DNA from: Bacillota bacterium
GTDB taxonomy: Bacteria; Bacillota; Clostridia; Lachnospirales; Lachnospiraceae
DNA: 18,703 bases
Reading direction: 5' to 3'
Assembly: GCA_023414985.1 (NCBI GenBank)
Contig: JAEZLY010000092.1
Location: 1 to 18,703, forward strand
Shown here: piece by piece, positions 7,344 to 14,660 of the stretch
Position numbering within the stretch: the stretch's first letter is position 1
How the letters are laid out: each line of letters opens with the position of its first letter
Notes under the pieces: model-generated
The model's database searches: none
Seen by the model: the letters and a program-made list of their open reading frames with translations, nothing else
Told to the model about the DNA's origin: nothing
Position numbers and translations under genes: made by a program

Positions 7344-7372
7344 AGTATAGATATTTTAATTAAAAAAGTCAA
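7344..7372 (-). promoter_or_regulatory. HD-GYP gene promoter (- strand)
   Basis: TTGACT (7372-7367), a 17-base spacer and TATACT (7349-7344) on the - strand: five of six matches in each box. Start near 7337, leaving a leader of about 80 nt. It is back to back with the metK promoter, whose -35 is only 30 bases away. Confidence 0.7.
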
Positions 7373-7401
7373 TTATATTCCTATTTTGTCAAAAATATTG
7401 C

Positions 7402-7430
7402 TTGACGAAGTTAAACATTCGTTATATCCT
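7402..7430 (+). promoter_or_regulatory. metK promoter
   Basis: TTGACG (7402-7407), then either TATCCT (7425-7430, 17-base spacer) or TATATC (7423-7428, 15-base spacer). Placed about 40 bases before the riboswitch aptamer, as expected. Confidence 0.55.
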
Positions 7431-7469
7431 AATGATACAAAGCAATCATAATTTCATAATTTGATATTT

Positions 7470-7566
7470 CTCTTATTCAGAGTGACGGAGAGTAAAGGCT
7501 CTATGAAGTCACGGCAACCCCTGCAAAGGAAGGTGCCAACCTGAGCGAGCAATCGAACAATAAGAG
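7470..7566 (+). promoter_or_regulatory. SAM-I (S-box) riboswitch controlling metK
   Basis: P1 pairs CTCTTATT (7470-7477) with AATAAGAG (7559-7566). The core has the S-box landmarks: CAGAGTGACGGAG after P1, ATGAAGTCACGGCAACC and AAGGTGCCAACCTGAGCGAG. SAM binding should stabilise P1 and favour termination. Just after P1, GGATTTGAT (7566-7574) can pair with ATCAAGTCC (7585-7593) as an antiterminator, with one G-U pair, taking the terminator's 5' arm. The downstream gene makes SAM, so this is product feedback at the RNA level. Confidence 0.93.
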
Positions 7567-7587
7567 GATTTGATGAAACTAAGTATC

Positions 7588-7617
7588 AAGTCCGCATATT
7601 GCGGACTTATTTTTTTT
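7588..7617 (+). terminator. Riboswitch expression-platform terminator
   Basis: AAGTCCGCA (7588-7596) pairs with TGCGGACTT (7600-7608) around TAT and is followed by eight T (7610-7617). It overlaps the antiterminator strand 7585-7593, so the two folds exclude each other. Confidence 0.93.
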
Positions 7618-7665
7618 CTTTGAAATTATTTATGAATACCGCTTAGCGGTAGAATGGAGGCAATT

Positions 7666-8856
7666 ATGCAAAAAAGATTATTTACATCTGAATCTGTAAC
7701 AGAGGGCCATCCGGATAAAATCTGCGATCAGATTTCCGATGCCGTATTGGATGCTTTACTGGTGCAGGATCCTATGAGCCGCGTAGCATGTGAAACCGCG
7801 ATTACGACAGGTTTGGTACTGGTTATGGGCGAGATTACAACCGAAGGATATGTGGATATACAGAAAATAGCCAGGGATACCATTCGCGAAATAGGATATG
7901 ACCATTCCGAGTATGGCTTTGATGCCAATACCTGCGGGGTGATTGTTGCGTTAGACGAGCAATCGAAGGATATTGCCATGGGTGTCGATACTGCTCTGGA
8001 AGTAAAGGAACACAGCACAGAGGATGAGGAGCTTTCCAAAATCGGTGCTGGTGACCAGGGTATGATGTTTGGTTATGCCACCAATGAGACCGAGGAATAT
8101 ATGCCCTATCCGATCTCCCTTGCACACAAATTAACAAAACAGCTTACCAAGATCAGGAAGGACGGTACCCTGAAGTATCTTCGTCCTGACGGCAAATCGC
8201 AGGTAACAGTTGAATATGACAATAACGGTAAACCGATTCATCTGAATGCGGTAGTATTATCCACACAGCACGATGATAATATCAGCATTGATCAGCTCCG
8301 TAAGGACGTGAAAAAATATGTATTGGATCCGGTGCTTCCGCAGGAACTCGTGGATGATAAAACAAAGTTCTTTATTAACCCTACAGGACGCTTTGTCATC
8401 GGAGGACCGAACGGAGACAGCGGTCTGACCGGCAGGAAGATCATCGTGGATACCTACGGCGGATATGCAAGACACGGCGGCGGTGCATTCTCCGGTAAGG
8501 ATTGTACAAAGGTAGATCGATCAGCTTCCTATGCTGCCCGTTATGTGGCTAAGAACATCGTGGCTGCCGGACTGGCAGACCGTTGTGAGATTCAGGTATC
8601 CTATGCGATCGGTGTTGCAGAACCTACCTCAATCATGCTGGAAACCTTCGGGACAGGAAAGCTTTCCGATGAAGAGATGGTATCAATCATCCGTAAGCAT
8701 TTTGACCTGCGTCCCGCAGGCATTATTAAGATGCTGGATTTAAGAAAGCCGATTTACAAGCAGACAGCGGCGTATGGTCATTTTGGAAGACTTGATCTGG
8801 ATCTGCCCTGGGAGCGAACAGATAAGGCGGAGGCATTAAAGCAGTATCTCGCTTAA
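7666..8856 (+). CDS. metK: S-adenosylmethionine synthetase (MetK)
   Basis: 396 residues, the usual bacterial length. Makes S-adenosylmethionine from methionine and ATP in the cytoplasm, releasing phosphate and diphosphate. Family motifs are complete: GHPDKICDQISDAVLD near the N-terminus (ATP/metal binding His-Pro-Asp), GAGDQGMMFGYA (methionine loop region), GGGAFSGKDCTKVDRSASY (P-loop-like and active-site Lys), and a C-terminal GHFGR. ATG 7666 is preceded by GGAGG (7656-7660) at 5 bases; the ATG at 7654 would include that site. A small hairpin ACCGC TTA GCGGT (7638-7650) sits just before the binding site. Expression is controlled by the SAM-I riboswitch upstream. Monocistronic, with a hairpin terminator after the stop. 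Confidence 0.98.
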   Translation: MQKRLFTSESVTEGHPDKICDQISDAVLDALLVQDPMSRVACETAITTGLVLVMGEITTEGYVDIQKIARDTIREIGYDHSEYGFDANTCGVIVALDEQSKDIAMGVDTALEVKEHSTEDEELSKIGAGDQGMMFGYATNETEEYMPYPISLAHKLTKQLTKIRKDGTLKYLRPDGKSQVTVEYDNNGKPIHLNAVVLSTQHDDNISIDQLRKDVKKYVLDPVLPQELVDDKTKFFINPTGRFVIGGPNGDSGLTGRKIIVDTYGGYARHGGGAFSGKDCTKVDRSASYAARYVAKNIVAAGLADRCEIQVSYAIGVAEPTSIMLETFGTGKLSDEEMVSIIRKHFDLRPAGIIKMLDLRKPIYKQTAAYGHFGRLDLDLPWERTDKAEALKQYLA

Positions 8857-8917
8857 GATATTTGTGTTGAAGCAGTATAGACGAATGAAGACCTTTGCAA
8901 AAAGGATGATAATGAAA

Positions 8918-8975
8918 AGAAGAAGGGGCCAGCTTCCCGCACATACATGCGGTTGAAGCTGACCCTTTCTCTTTC
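8918..8975 (+). terminator. Long imperfect hairpin terminator after metK
   Basis: GGGCCAGCTTC (8926-8936) pairs with GAAGCTGACCC (8955-8965) with one C-A mismatch, extended outward by AGAAG/CTTTCT-type pairs and inward by CCGC/GCGG. The trailing tract is pyrimidine-rich (TTTCTCTTTCTC) but broken by C, so efficiency is uncertain. Confidence 0.6.
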
Positions 8976-9098
8976 TCTGCTTGTTATTAGGAAAGCTCCC
9001 TTCTAATCTCCAAGAGCATTTCATGGTAGTAAAATCCATTTGGTTCCCTTATAATAGAAGGGTAACGATCGATAGGATTCCGGTAAGGGGGAGAAGCA

Positions 9099-9533
9099 TT
9101 GGAGAAGTTTTTAAAATACTGGTTTTCCGGTTTTGAAGAGGCAATCGGAAAAATGGAAGAAAAAGATAGAAGCACAATATTTCGTGAGTGTGGAAGAGCC
9201 TGCTCGTCATCCTATTCCAGACAGCGCTATTTGGAGGCACGGATGGCTTCCGGGAATGACCGGGAGCTGATGGAAAAGCTGAAGGAATATTTTCCGGAAA
9301 TGGAGATAACGGTGTTGGAGGAGGGGCATGTCTATCGGATTATTTACCGGTTCTGTGCCTGTGATCTTGTGAAGAACAAGTTGGTCAGTTCACCGCAGCT
9401 TTGCGAATGCTCAAGGTACAGCCTGTTATATAATTGGGAGGCGATTTCCGGTGAAAGTACTGTGAAGGCGGAGCTTGAAAGGTCCATCCTGGGAGGTGCG
9501 CCTTATTGTGAGTTTATTGTTTCAATATCCTGA
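9099..9533 (+). CDS. Cysteine-rich protein of unknown function (DUF6144 / ATC-hydrolase-like?)
   Basis: 144 residues starting at TTG 9099, supported by AGGGGGAG ending about 5 bases before it. Soluble, no signal peptide. Seven cysteines stand out: CxxxC (31, 35), CxC (86, 88), CxC (102, 104) and Cys137. The segment SSPQLCECSRYSLLYNWEA and the final GGAPYCEFIVSI resemble the C-terminal part of clostridial DUF6144 and ATC-hydrolase-like or V4R-like small-molecule/metal domains, in which a Cys-containing strand pair ends the fold; this is recollection and was not verified. The Cys pattern suggests a metal or Fe-S site, or redox disulfides. A TATAAT (9051-9056) lies 43 bases upstream but lacks a good -35. 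It is separated from metK by a terminator and from the sensor kinase by about 95 bases, and no functional link to either is evident. Confidence 0.7.
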   Translation: MEKFLKYWFSGFEEAIGKMEEKDRSTIFRECGRACSSSYSRQRYLEARMASGNDRELMEKLKEYFPEMEITVLEEGHVYRIIYRFCACDLVKNKLVSSPQLCECSRYSLLYNWEAISGESTVKAELERSILGGAPYCEFIVSIS

Positions 9534-9579
9534 ATTATTTACAATTGAGGCTTTTTTTCTGTGCAAATATTGAAATAAA

Positions 9580-9588
9580 TGGTATACT
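9580..9588 (+). promoter_or_regulatory. Extended -10 promoter of the two-component operon
   Basis: TG followed one base later by TATACT (9583-9588) forms an extended -10, about 40 bases before the kinase start. The -35 region is poor (TGTGCA at 9560-9565), which is tolerated by extended -10 promoters or may imply an activator. Confidence 0.45.
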
Positions 9589-9628
9589 TAAGAAGGTAGT
9601 TTTAATATTAAGGATAGGGTGAGAATAA

Positions 9629-11182
9629 TTGAAATTAAAGAATAGGCTTCTTACAGCATTTTTTATATTGATTGCACTCCCGATCCTGCTTCTGGCAGCA
9701 GCAGCGGGCACAATCGTAAGCCTGCAGCTGAATAACCTCCAGGAATCCTTTGACGTGGAAGCGGATACTACGAAGATGTTAACGAATCCGGTTCAGCTTC
9801 TTAATCGTCTGTCCAGGGCAACCTACAATGAGATTAAGCTGACGGCACTGCGGAATCCCAGAAAACTGGAGGATCTGGAGTATATCAGTCATTTAAATGA
9901 GGAGCTTCATAATAAGTACTCTTTTATTGTCGTACGTAAGGGAGACGACTTCATCTTTACCGGAAATCAGGAACAATTTGAGGATGTGAAAAGCAGTCTT
10001 CTGAGATACGGTGCAAGTAATACCATCGTTGACGGCGGCCTGTATGTCGGTGGTAAGATACCGTTTCTGATCAAAGCACAGGACTTTCTGTTTTCAGACG
10101 GGGCGGAAGGCACAGTTTTTGTAATCACGGATATGGATACCCTTTTCCCGCAGATGAAAGCAGTAATGACGCAAAGCGTGACAGCTTTTCTTGCAATTTT
10201 GATCTTCACAGCGGTGATCCTTATGTTCTGGATTTATCAAAGTATTCTGAGACCTCTTAACATCCTAAGAGCCGGTATGAATCGGATTAAGGAAGGCGAC
10301 CTGGAGTATTCGCTGGATACCGTTGCTGGTGATGAGATAGGGCAGCTCTGCGAGGATTTTGAGGACATGCGGGTCCGCTTGAAGGAGCTGATCGACAGCC
10401 GCTTAAGGTATGAAGAGGATATTAAGGAGCTGATCAGCAACATTTCCCATGATTTAAAGACTCCCTTGACAGCTATTCAAGGCTATGCGGAAGGACTGAA
10501 GGATGGTGTGGCAGATACACCGGATAAACAATCCAAGTATCTACAGACTATCTTAAGCAAGGCCAACGATATGTCCAAGCTGGTGGATGAACTTTCCTTC
10601 TATGCTAAAATTGACAGCAATACCATTCCCTATACCTTTAAGGATATCAATATCCGGGAGTACTTTGATGATTGTGTGGAAGAAATCAGCTTAGATCTTG
10701 AGATGAAAAAGATCGAGGTACAGTATCACAATGAAATCAGTGAAGATACCAAGGTCGTTGCGGATGCGGAGCAGTTGAAGCGAGTCATAAATAATATCGT
10801 AGGTAATTCTGTTAAATATATGGATAAACGGCATGGGATCCTTCAAATCAGGCTCTCGGATATCGGACCCTATGTGCAGGTGGAAATCGAGGATAACGGC
10901 ATCGGGATTCCTAAGGCCGATATTCCGTTTATCTTTGATCGATTCTTCCGAGCAGACGCCTCCAGAAATTCCAAAAAGGGAGGAAGCGGCTTAGGGCTTG
11001 CAATCTCGAAAAAGATTATCGAGGACCATGCAGGAAAGATCTGGGCTGAAAGTGGTTTCGGAGTAGGTACGACCATAATTTTTACATTAAAAAAGAGCGA
11101 AAATAATTCTGAAAAGGCCAGAATTAACCGGAAGAACCCTGTAATCAATTCAAACGAATTCAGGAACTCGTCAATGGAATAA
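9629..11182 (+). CDS. Membrane sensor histidine kinase (HAMP-HisKA-HATPase)
   Basis: 517 residues, TTG start with GGGTGAG about 7 bases upstream. Membrane helix 1 (about 9-32) and helix 2 (about 184-206) enclose an extracellular sensor of about 150 residues with no recognised domain. HAMP follows (about 207-260), then the HisKA box SNISHDLKTPL with the phospho-accepting His274. The ATPase domain has the N box (NNIVGNSVKY, 388-397), G1 (DNGIGIP, 422-428), F box (FDRFFRAD) and G2 (GGSGLGLAI, 451-459). All catalytic motifs are intact. The last 30 residues are a polar Asn/Arg-rich tail beyond the usual domain end. Phosphoryl partner: the response regulator 61 bases downstream. Signal unknown; the ArsR gene in the same array hints at metal or redox stress, but that is inference. 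Confidence 0.93.
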   Translation: MKLKNRLLTAFFILIALPILLLAAAAGTIVSLQLNNLQESFDVEADTTKMLTNPVQLLNRLSRATYNEIKLTALRNPRKLEDLEYISHLNEELHNKYSFIVVRKGDDFIFTGNQEQFEDVKSSLLRYGASNTIVDGGLYVGGKIPFLIKAQDFLFSDGAEGTVFVITDMDTLFPQMKAVMTQSVTAFLAILIFTAVILMFWIYQSILRPLNILRAGMNRIKEGDLEYSLDTVAGDEIGQLCEDFEDMRVRLKELIDSRLRYEEDIKELISNISHDLKTPLTAIQGYAEGLKDGVADTPDKQSKYLQTILSKANDMSKLVDELSFYAKIDSNTIPYTFKDINIREYFDDCVEEISLDLEMKKIEVQYHNEISEDTKVVADAEQLKRVINNIVGNSVKYMDKRHGILQIRLSDIGPYVQVEIEDNGIGIPKADIPFIFDRFFRADASRNSKKGGSGLGLAISKKIIEDHAGKIWAESGFGVGTTIIFTLKKSENNSEKARINRKNPVINSNEFRNSSME

Positions 11183-11243
11183 ACCAGGAGACTTCCCGCC
11201 TATAATTTATATGAAAATTCCCGCGGAGGAAAGGAGTTATGGA

Positions 11244-11933
11244 ATGAGCAGGCTATTAATAGTGGAGGATGAAGTCGCAATTGCAGAACTGGAAAAGGAT
11301 TATCTTGAATTAAGCGGCTTTGAAGTGGAAGTGGAGACGGATGGAACCAACGGTGCCAGAAGAGCGCTGGCTGAGGACTATGACCTGATTATATTGGATC
11401 TGATGCTTCCGGGAATGGATGGCTTCGAGATTTGCAGACGGGTGAGGGAAGGAAAGAATACGCCGATTATCATGGTTTCTGCTAAAAAGGATGATATCGA
11501 TAAAATTCGGGGACTTGGTCTGGGAGCGGATGATTACATGACAAAGCCTTTCAGCCCGAGCGAGCTGGTGGCACGGGTAAAAGCACATCTGTCAAGATAT
11601 GAAAGACTGATTGGCTCAGGGAATAAAGAGAATGAAACCGTAGAAATCAGGGGACTGAAAATAGATAAGACAGCCAGAAGAGTATTCTTGAATGGGGAGG
11701 AGAAGATCTTTACCACGAAGGAATTTGATTTGTTATCCTTTTTGGCACAGAATCCGAACCGTGTATTTACCAAGGATGAACTCTTCCGTGAGATCTGGGA
11801 TATGGAATCGGTGGGAGATATTGCAACGGTAACGGTTCATATTAAGAAAATCCGTGAGAAGATTGAATATAATACATCAAAGCCCCAATATATCGAAACC
11901 ATATGGGGCGTTGGATATCGTTTCAAGGTGTGA
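11244..11933 (+). CDS. OmpR/PhoB-family response regulator
   Basis: 229 residues from ATG 11244, chosen because AAAGGAG lies 7 bases before it; a frame opening at 11211 includes that site. The receiver domain (1-115) has the acidic pair Glu8/Asp9, phospho-acceptor Asp52 in LDLMLPGMDG, Ser79, and Lys101 in MTKPF. The C-terminal winged helix (about 130-229) ends in the typical TIWGVGYRFKV. It is the cognate partner of the kinase just upstream. The 61-base gap holds two direct repeats of TTCCCGC (11193 and 11218) flanking a TATAAT, a possible autoregulatory site. The stop is 12 bases before the arsR start, so these genes are probably cotranscribed. Confidence 0.94.
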   Translation: MSRLLIVEDEVAIAELEKDYLELSGFEVEVETDGTNGARRALAEDYDLIILDLMLPGMDGFEICRRVREGKNTPIIMVSAKKDDIDKIRGLGLGADDYMTKPFSPSELVARVKAHLSRYERLIGSGNKENETVEIRGLKIDKTARRVFLNGEEKIFTTKEFDLLSFLAQNPNRVFTKDELFREIWDMESVGDIATVTVHIKKIREKIEYNTSKPQYIETIWGVGYRFKV

Positions 11934-11945
11934 TAGGAGATTACG

Positions 11946-12239
11946 ATGAACGAGACATATAATCAAAGAGCACTGGCTTTTAAGGCATTATCAGATCCGA
12001 ACCGCTTATGGATCATTGAGCAGCTGAGGAGTGGAGAAATGTGTGCCTGCAAGATTCTGGAGCAATTAAAGATATCGCAGCCGACGCTGTCCCATCACAT
12101 GAGAATTCTATGTGAAGCGGGCCTTGTGAATTGTACGAGGGAAGGGAAATGGATGCATTATACCTTGAATTTGGACAAATTCGCGGAGCTAAAGCTGCTA
12201 CTGGAGCAGGTACTGACCGAGGAAAAACCACATGGTTGA
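11946..12239 (+). CDS. ArsR/SmtB-family metalloregulator with CxC motif
   Basis: 97 residues; ATG preceded by AGGAGA at 7 bases, 12 bases after the response regulator. The whole protein is the winged-helix domain: ALSDPNRLWIIEQL, then the recognition region ISQPTLSHHMRIL. EMCACKIL (Cys33, Cys35) matches the ELCVCDL metal site of As(III)/Sb(III)-responsive ArsR at the start of the helix-turn-helix; Cys56 and Cys63 are additional. Proteins of this class bind DNA as dimers and release it on metal binding. No arsenic efflux or reductase gene lies in the window, so the target may be the adjacent operon or its own; this is inference. A strong promoter overlaps its last codons and drives the next operon, a position where ArsR could act. 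Confidence 0.9.
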   Translation: MNETYNQRALAFKALSDPNRLWIIEQLRSGEMCACKILEQLKISQPTLSHHMRILCEAGLVNCTREGKWMHYTLNLDKFAELKLLLEQVLTEEKPHG

Positions 12240-12264
12240 CAAATAATTAACAGAGTGCTAACAT
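12236..12264 (+). promoter_or_regulatory. Promoter of the TM1266/ABC transporter operon, overlapping the arsR 3' end
   Basis: TTGACA (12236-12241) contains the arsR stop TGA (12237-12239). A 17-base spacer and TAACAT (12259-12264) follow. Expected start near 12271, giving a leader of about 170 nt. Confidence 0.7.
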
Positions 12265-12270
12265 GAACTT

Positions 12271-12410
12271 AGCCAATTCAAAAGGAATCTGATGGAAAGG
12301 CATAGGAAGATTGAAGCATTCGTCCTGACGGCAGGAAGTTCCGTGCCGGAAGGCAAGAACATAATGATGATTTCATCTACCCTATGTCTGACGACATAGG
12401 GTTGTTTTAT
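12271..12410 (+). promoter_or_regulatory. Candidate unrecognised riboswitch/attenuator leader
   Basis: The 140-nt leader has two adjacent small hairpins, TCCTG ACGG CAGGA (12323-12336) and TTCCG TGC CGGAA (12339-12351), and ends in a terminator (12379-12410). AGGCATAGG (12298-12306) can pair with CCTATGTCT (12381-12389), the terminator's 5' arm, with 8 Watson-Crick pairs and one G-U; this would be an antiterminator enclosing the hairpins. That is the architecture of a transcription-attenuating riboswitch. I compared it from memory with TPP, cobalamin, FMN, lysine, glycine, SAM, Moco, NiCo, guanidine and c-di-GMP consensus sequences and found no match. Confidence 0.55.
12379..12410 (+). terminator. 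Conditional intrinsic terminator in the operon leader
   Basis: ACCCTATGTC (12379-12388) pairs perfectly with GACATAGGGT (12393-12402) around TGAC and is followed by TGTTTTATT. It stands between the promoter and the first gene of the operon, so it must be regulated or leaky for the operon to be expressed. Confidence 0.85.
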
Positions 12411-12440
12411 TGTATGGAAAGAAGGGAAGGGAGACTATCT

Positions 12441-12686
12441 ATGGAAACACGGGTTGCATTAATCGGTATTATTGTAGAGGATGTGGAGGCGGTGGAACGT
12501 CTTAACGGACTGCTGCATGAATATGGACAATATATCATCGGCAGAATGGGGCTACCCTATCGTGAGAAAAATATCAACATCATCAGTGTAGTAGTCAATG
12601 CAGAGGCAGATGTAATCAGTACTCTGGCAGGTAAGCTGGGGATGATTAAGGGTGTAAATGTCAAGACAATCTTCTCAAAAAAATAA
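12441..12686 (+). CDS. TM1266-family small regulator (putative iron-only hydrogenase system regulator)
   Basis: 81 residues from ATG 12441, supported by AAGGGAG 7 bases before it; the longer frame from 12384 starts inside the terminator and is not credible. The protein is a single ferredoxin-like/ACT-type domain: two strands and helices, with GRMGLPYREKNINIISVVV and TLAGKLGMIKGVNVKT, closely matching the T. maritima TM1266 family in length and motif order. TM1266 relatives usually sit with [FeFe]-hydrogenase maturation genes (hydE, hydG, hydF) and are called putative regulators. Here the neighbours are an ABC importer, 54 bases downstream in the same operon, so it may sense or serve that pathway. 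It has no DNA-binding domain of its own. Function is therefore uncertain. Confidence 0.88.
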   Translation: METRVALIGIIVEDVEAVERLNGLLHEYGQYIIGRMGLPYREKNINIISVVVNAEADVISTLAGKLGMIKGVNVKTIFSKK

Positions 12687-12740
12687 GACTTCTATATTGG
12701 ATAATATCGAATAAGAAGCATAAATCGGGAGGTCATTTAA

Positions 12741-13820
12741 ATGAAAAGAATTCAATTGGGAATGTTATTCATGTTCTGTGTTATCATCTTTGCTGCTTGC
12801 GGGAATAAGACGGAAGGGAACGGAGGCAATGAACCTTCAGCAGTAACGGCTACCCCTGCTCCGTCACAGGTACCCGCAGCTGAGCCTGCAACACCAACGC
12901 CTGCGACTGCAGCTGAAACAGCAGATAAGGTAAATATAAGGATTGCTGCGCTGAAAGGACCTACCGCCATCGGTCTGGTGAAACAGATGGAGGATGCGGC
13001 AGCAGGAACAACTGCTAATCAGTACAGCTATACGATCGCAGGAACCGCAGATGAGATTACGACCGGCCTCATTAAGGGGGACTTTGACATTGCGGCTGTT
13101 CCCTGTAATATGGCTTCCGTTCTTTATAATAAGACGGAAGGGAAGATTAAGCTGGCAGGAATCAATACGCTTGGCGTTCTTTATATAATCGAGACGGGAG
13201 ACAGCATAAAATCAGTTGCGGATTTAAAGGGAAAGACCATCTACTCCACCGGTCTCGGGACGACACCCCAATATACTCTGAATTATATTCTGAAGGCCAA
13301 CGGCCTCGACCCGGAGAAGGATGTCACGGTGGAATACAAGACTGAGCCGACGGAAGTAGCAGCACTGCTGAGTAAAGCGGACAATGCAGTTGCGATGCTG
13401 CCCCAGCCTTATGTAACCTCTGTCATGATGAATAACGACAAGGTACGGATAGCACTGGATGTAGCAAAGGAATGGGAAGCGGTCAGCACAGACGAAAGCT
13501 CGGTTGTGACCGGAGTTGTAGTGGTGAGAAGTGATTTTCTGGAGAAGAATAAGGAAGCCTTTGATGCATTTATGACAGAGTATCAGGCATCCACTATCTA
13601 TGTAAATGACAATATTGACGCTGCAGCAGCACTCGTAGAGAAATTCGATATCTTTAAGGCGCCCGTCGCGAAAAAGGCCATTCCTTACTGTAACATAACA
13701 ATGCTGCAGGGAGAAGATATGAAAACCAAGGTAAACGGTTATTTATCCGCACTATATATTCAGAATCCCAGAGCAATCGGAGGCAAGCTACCGGCAGAGG
13801 ATTTTTATTATATCCCTTAA
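12741..13820 (+). CDS. ABC importer substrate-binding lipoprotein (NMT1/THI5/SsuA-like)
   Basis: 359 residues; GGGAGG 7 bases before ATG. A signal peptide ends in a lipobox FAAC with Cys20 as the lipidation site, followed by a Pro/Thr/Ala linker (about 28-65) that holds the domain off the membrane. The mature domain (about 66-359) is a type II periplasmic-binding fold of the NitT/TauT/SsuA/THI5 group: IRIAALKGPTAIGLVKQME, GDFDIAAVPCNMASVLYNKT, SVADLKGKTIYSTGLGTTPQ and AMLPQPYVTSVM. It captures a small molecule outside the cell for the permease and ATPase encoded next. The THI5 pyrimidine-synthase Cys cluster is absent, so it is a binding protein. The substrate is unknown; members bind sulfonates, nitrate, pyrimidines or riboflavin. 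Confidence 0.92.
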   Translation: MKRIQLGMLFMFCVIIFAACGNKTEGNGGNEPSAVTATPAPSQVPAAEPATPTPATAAETADKVNIRIAALKGPTAIGLVKQMEDAAAGTTANQYSYTIAGTADEITTGLIKGDFDIAAVPCNMASVLYNKTEGKIKLAGINTLGVLYIIETGDSIKSVADLKGKTIYSTGLGTTPQYTLNYILKANGLDPEKDVTVEYKTEPTEVAALLSKADNAVAMLPQPYVTSVMMNNDKVRIALDVAKEWEAVSTDESSVVTGVVVVRSDFLEKNKEAFDAFMTEYQASTIYVNDNIDAAAALVEKFDIFKAPVAKKAIPYCNITMLQGEDMKTKVNGYLSALYIQNPRAIGGKLPAEDFYYIP

Positions 13821-13886
13821 AGAGTAATGGTATTATACAGATAAGAAGGATAAAACGCTGAGATCAGAGCGGGAAGGAGCAAAGGG

Positions 13887-14660
13887 ATGGAGAGGATGAA
13901 GACGGACAATTCAATACTCAAACAATATGGGCGGAAGCTGTTCGCAATATGCTTCTGGCTGATTGGCTGGGAGCTGCTCAGCTTACGGCTAGATAATGAA
14001 ATTGTCCTTGCTTCCCCCTTTGCTGTACTTGTAACCTTATTAGAATTGATCCGCCAGGCAGAATTCTGGCAGACAATTCTATTCTCTTCGTTGCGGATTA
14101 TTTATGGCTTTACTTTAGCAATGGCAGGCGGTACGATACTGGCAGTTGTGTCGTTCCGCTTCCGACTGATGGAAGAACTGGTATCTCCGGTCATGAAGAT
14201 CATAAAAGCGATGCCGGTTGCCTCTTTCATTATCCTGGCCTTATTCTGGATTGATGTAAAGAACCTGTCCGTCCTTGCGTCCTTCATGATGGTTGTTCCG
14301 ATGTTTTATTCCAATGTACTTCAGGGAATCAATGAAACAGATCGTAAGCTGCTTCAGATGGCTAAGGTTTATCGGCTGGGGGCCATGAAAAAGCTGATTG
14401 CAATCTATATTCCATCGGTGGCACCTTATTTTCTCACAGCGGTATCCGTGGGCATGGGCTTTGGCTGGAAATCGGGTATCGCAGCAGAGGTGATCGGAAT
14501 CCCTACCGGTTCCATCGGAAGGATGCTGTATGAAGCAAAGCTTTATGTCATGACGAAGGAGCTGCTGGCTTGGACTGTGGTGATCATTCTGATCAGTGTC
14601 TTATTTGAAAAATCTGTCCTGGTTCTTTTGAAGCTGTTCCAAAGAGAAAGGAGGAGCTGA
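13887..14660 (+). CDS. ABC importer permease (SsuC/TauC-like)
   Basis: 257 residues; GGAAGGAG 7 bases before ATG 13887. About six membrane helices, starting with FAICFWLIGWELLSL, then SSLRIIYGFTLAMAGGTILAV, IIKAMPVASFIILALFWI and others. The cytoplasmic EAA-type coupling loop is INETDRKLLQMAKVYRLGAM, which docks with the ATPase. It forms the channel for the substrate held by the lipoprotein encoded upstream. The stop TGA overlaps the ATPase ATG by one base (14658-14660 and 14660), so the two are translationally coupled. Assigned to the binding-protein-dependent NitT/TauT permease family. Confidence 0.92.
   Translation: MERMKTDNSILKQYGRKLFAICFWLIGWELLSLRLDNEIVLASPFAVLVTLLELIRQAEFWQTILFSSLRIIYGFTLAMAGGTILAVVSFRFRLMEELVSPVMKIIKAMPVASFIILALFWIDVKNLSVLASFMMVVPMFYSNVLQGINETDRKLLQMAKVYRLGAMKKLIAIYIPSVAPYFLTAVSVGMGFGWKSGIAAEVIGIPTGSIGRMLYEAKLYVMTKELLAWTVVIILISVLFEKSVLVLLKLFQRERRS

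Noticed and set aside
7385..7401. Second TTGACA-type promoter on the - strand near 7390
   Set aside because: The nearest TATAAT lies far too close for a functional spacer; the TTGACT/TATACT pair at 7372-7344 is better.
9534..9560. Terminator after the Cys-rich gene
   Set aside because: A seven-T run (9553-9559) is present but only a weak CAAT/ATTG pairing precedes it; no convincing hairpin.
11211..11243. Upstream start for the response regulator
   Set aside because: It includes the AAAGGAG binding site; the receiver domain begins properly with MSRLLIVEDE at 11244.
12271..12410. TPP (thi-box) riboswitch before the THI5-like binding protein
   Set aside because: The conserved CUGAGA and ACCUGA...GGAUAAU elements are absent, so the thiamine link suggested by the fold of the binding protein is not supported.
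12384..12440. Longer N-terminus for the TM1266-type protein
   Set aside because: It would start inside the terminator hairpin and include the ribosome binding site; family length fits the start at 12441.
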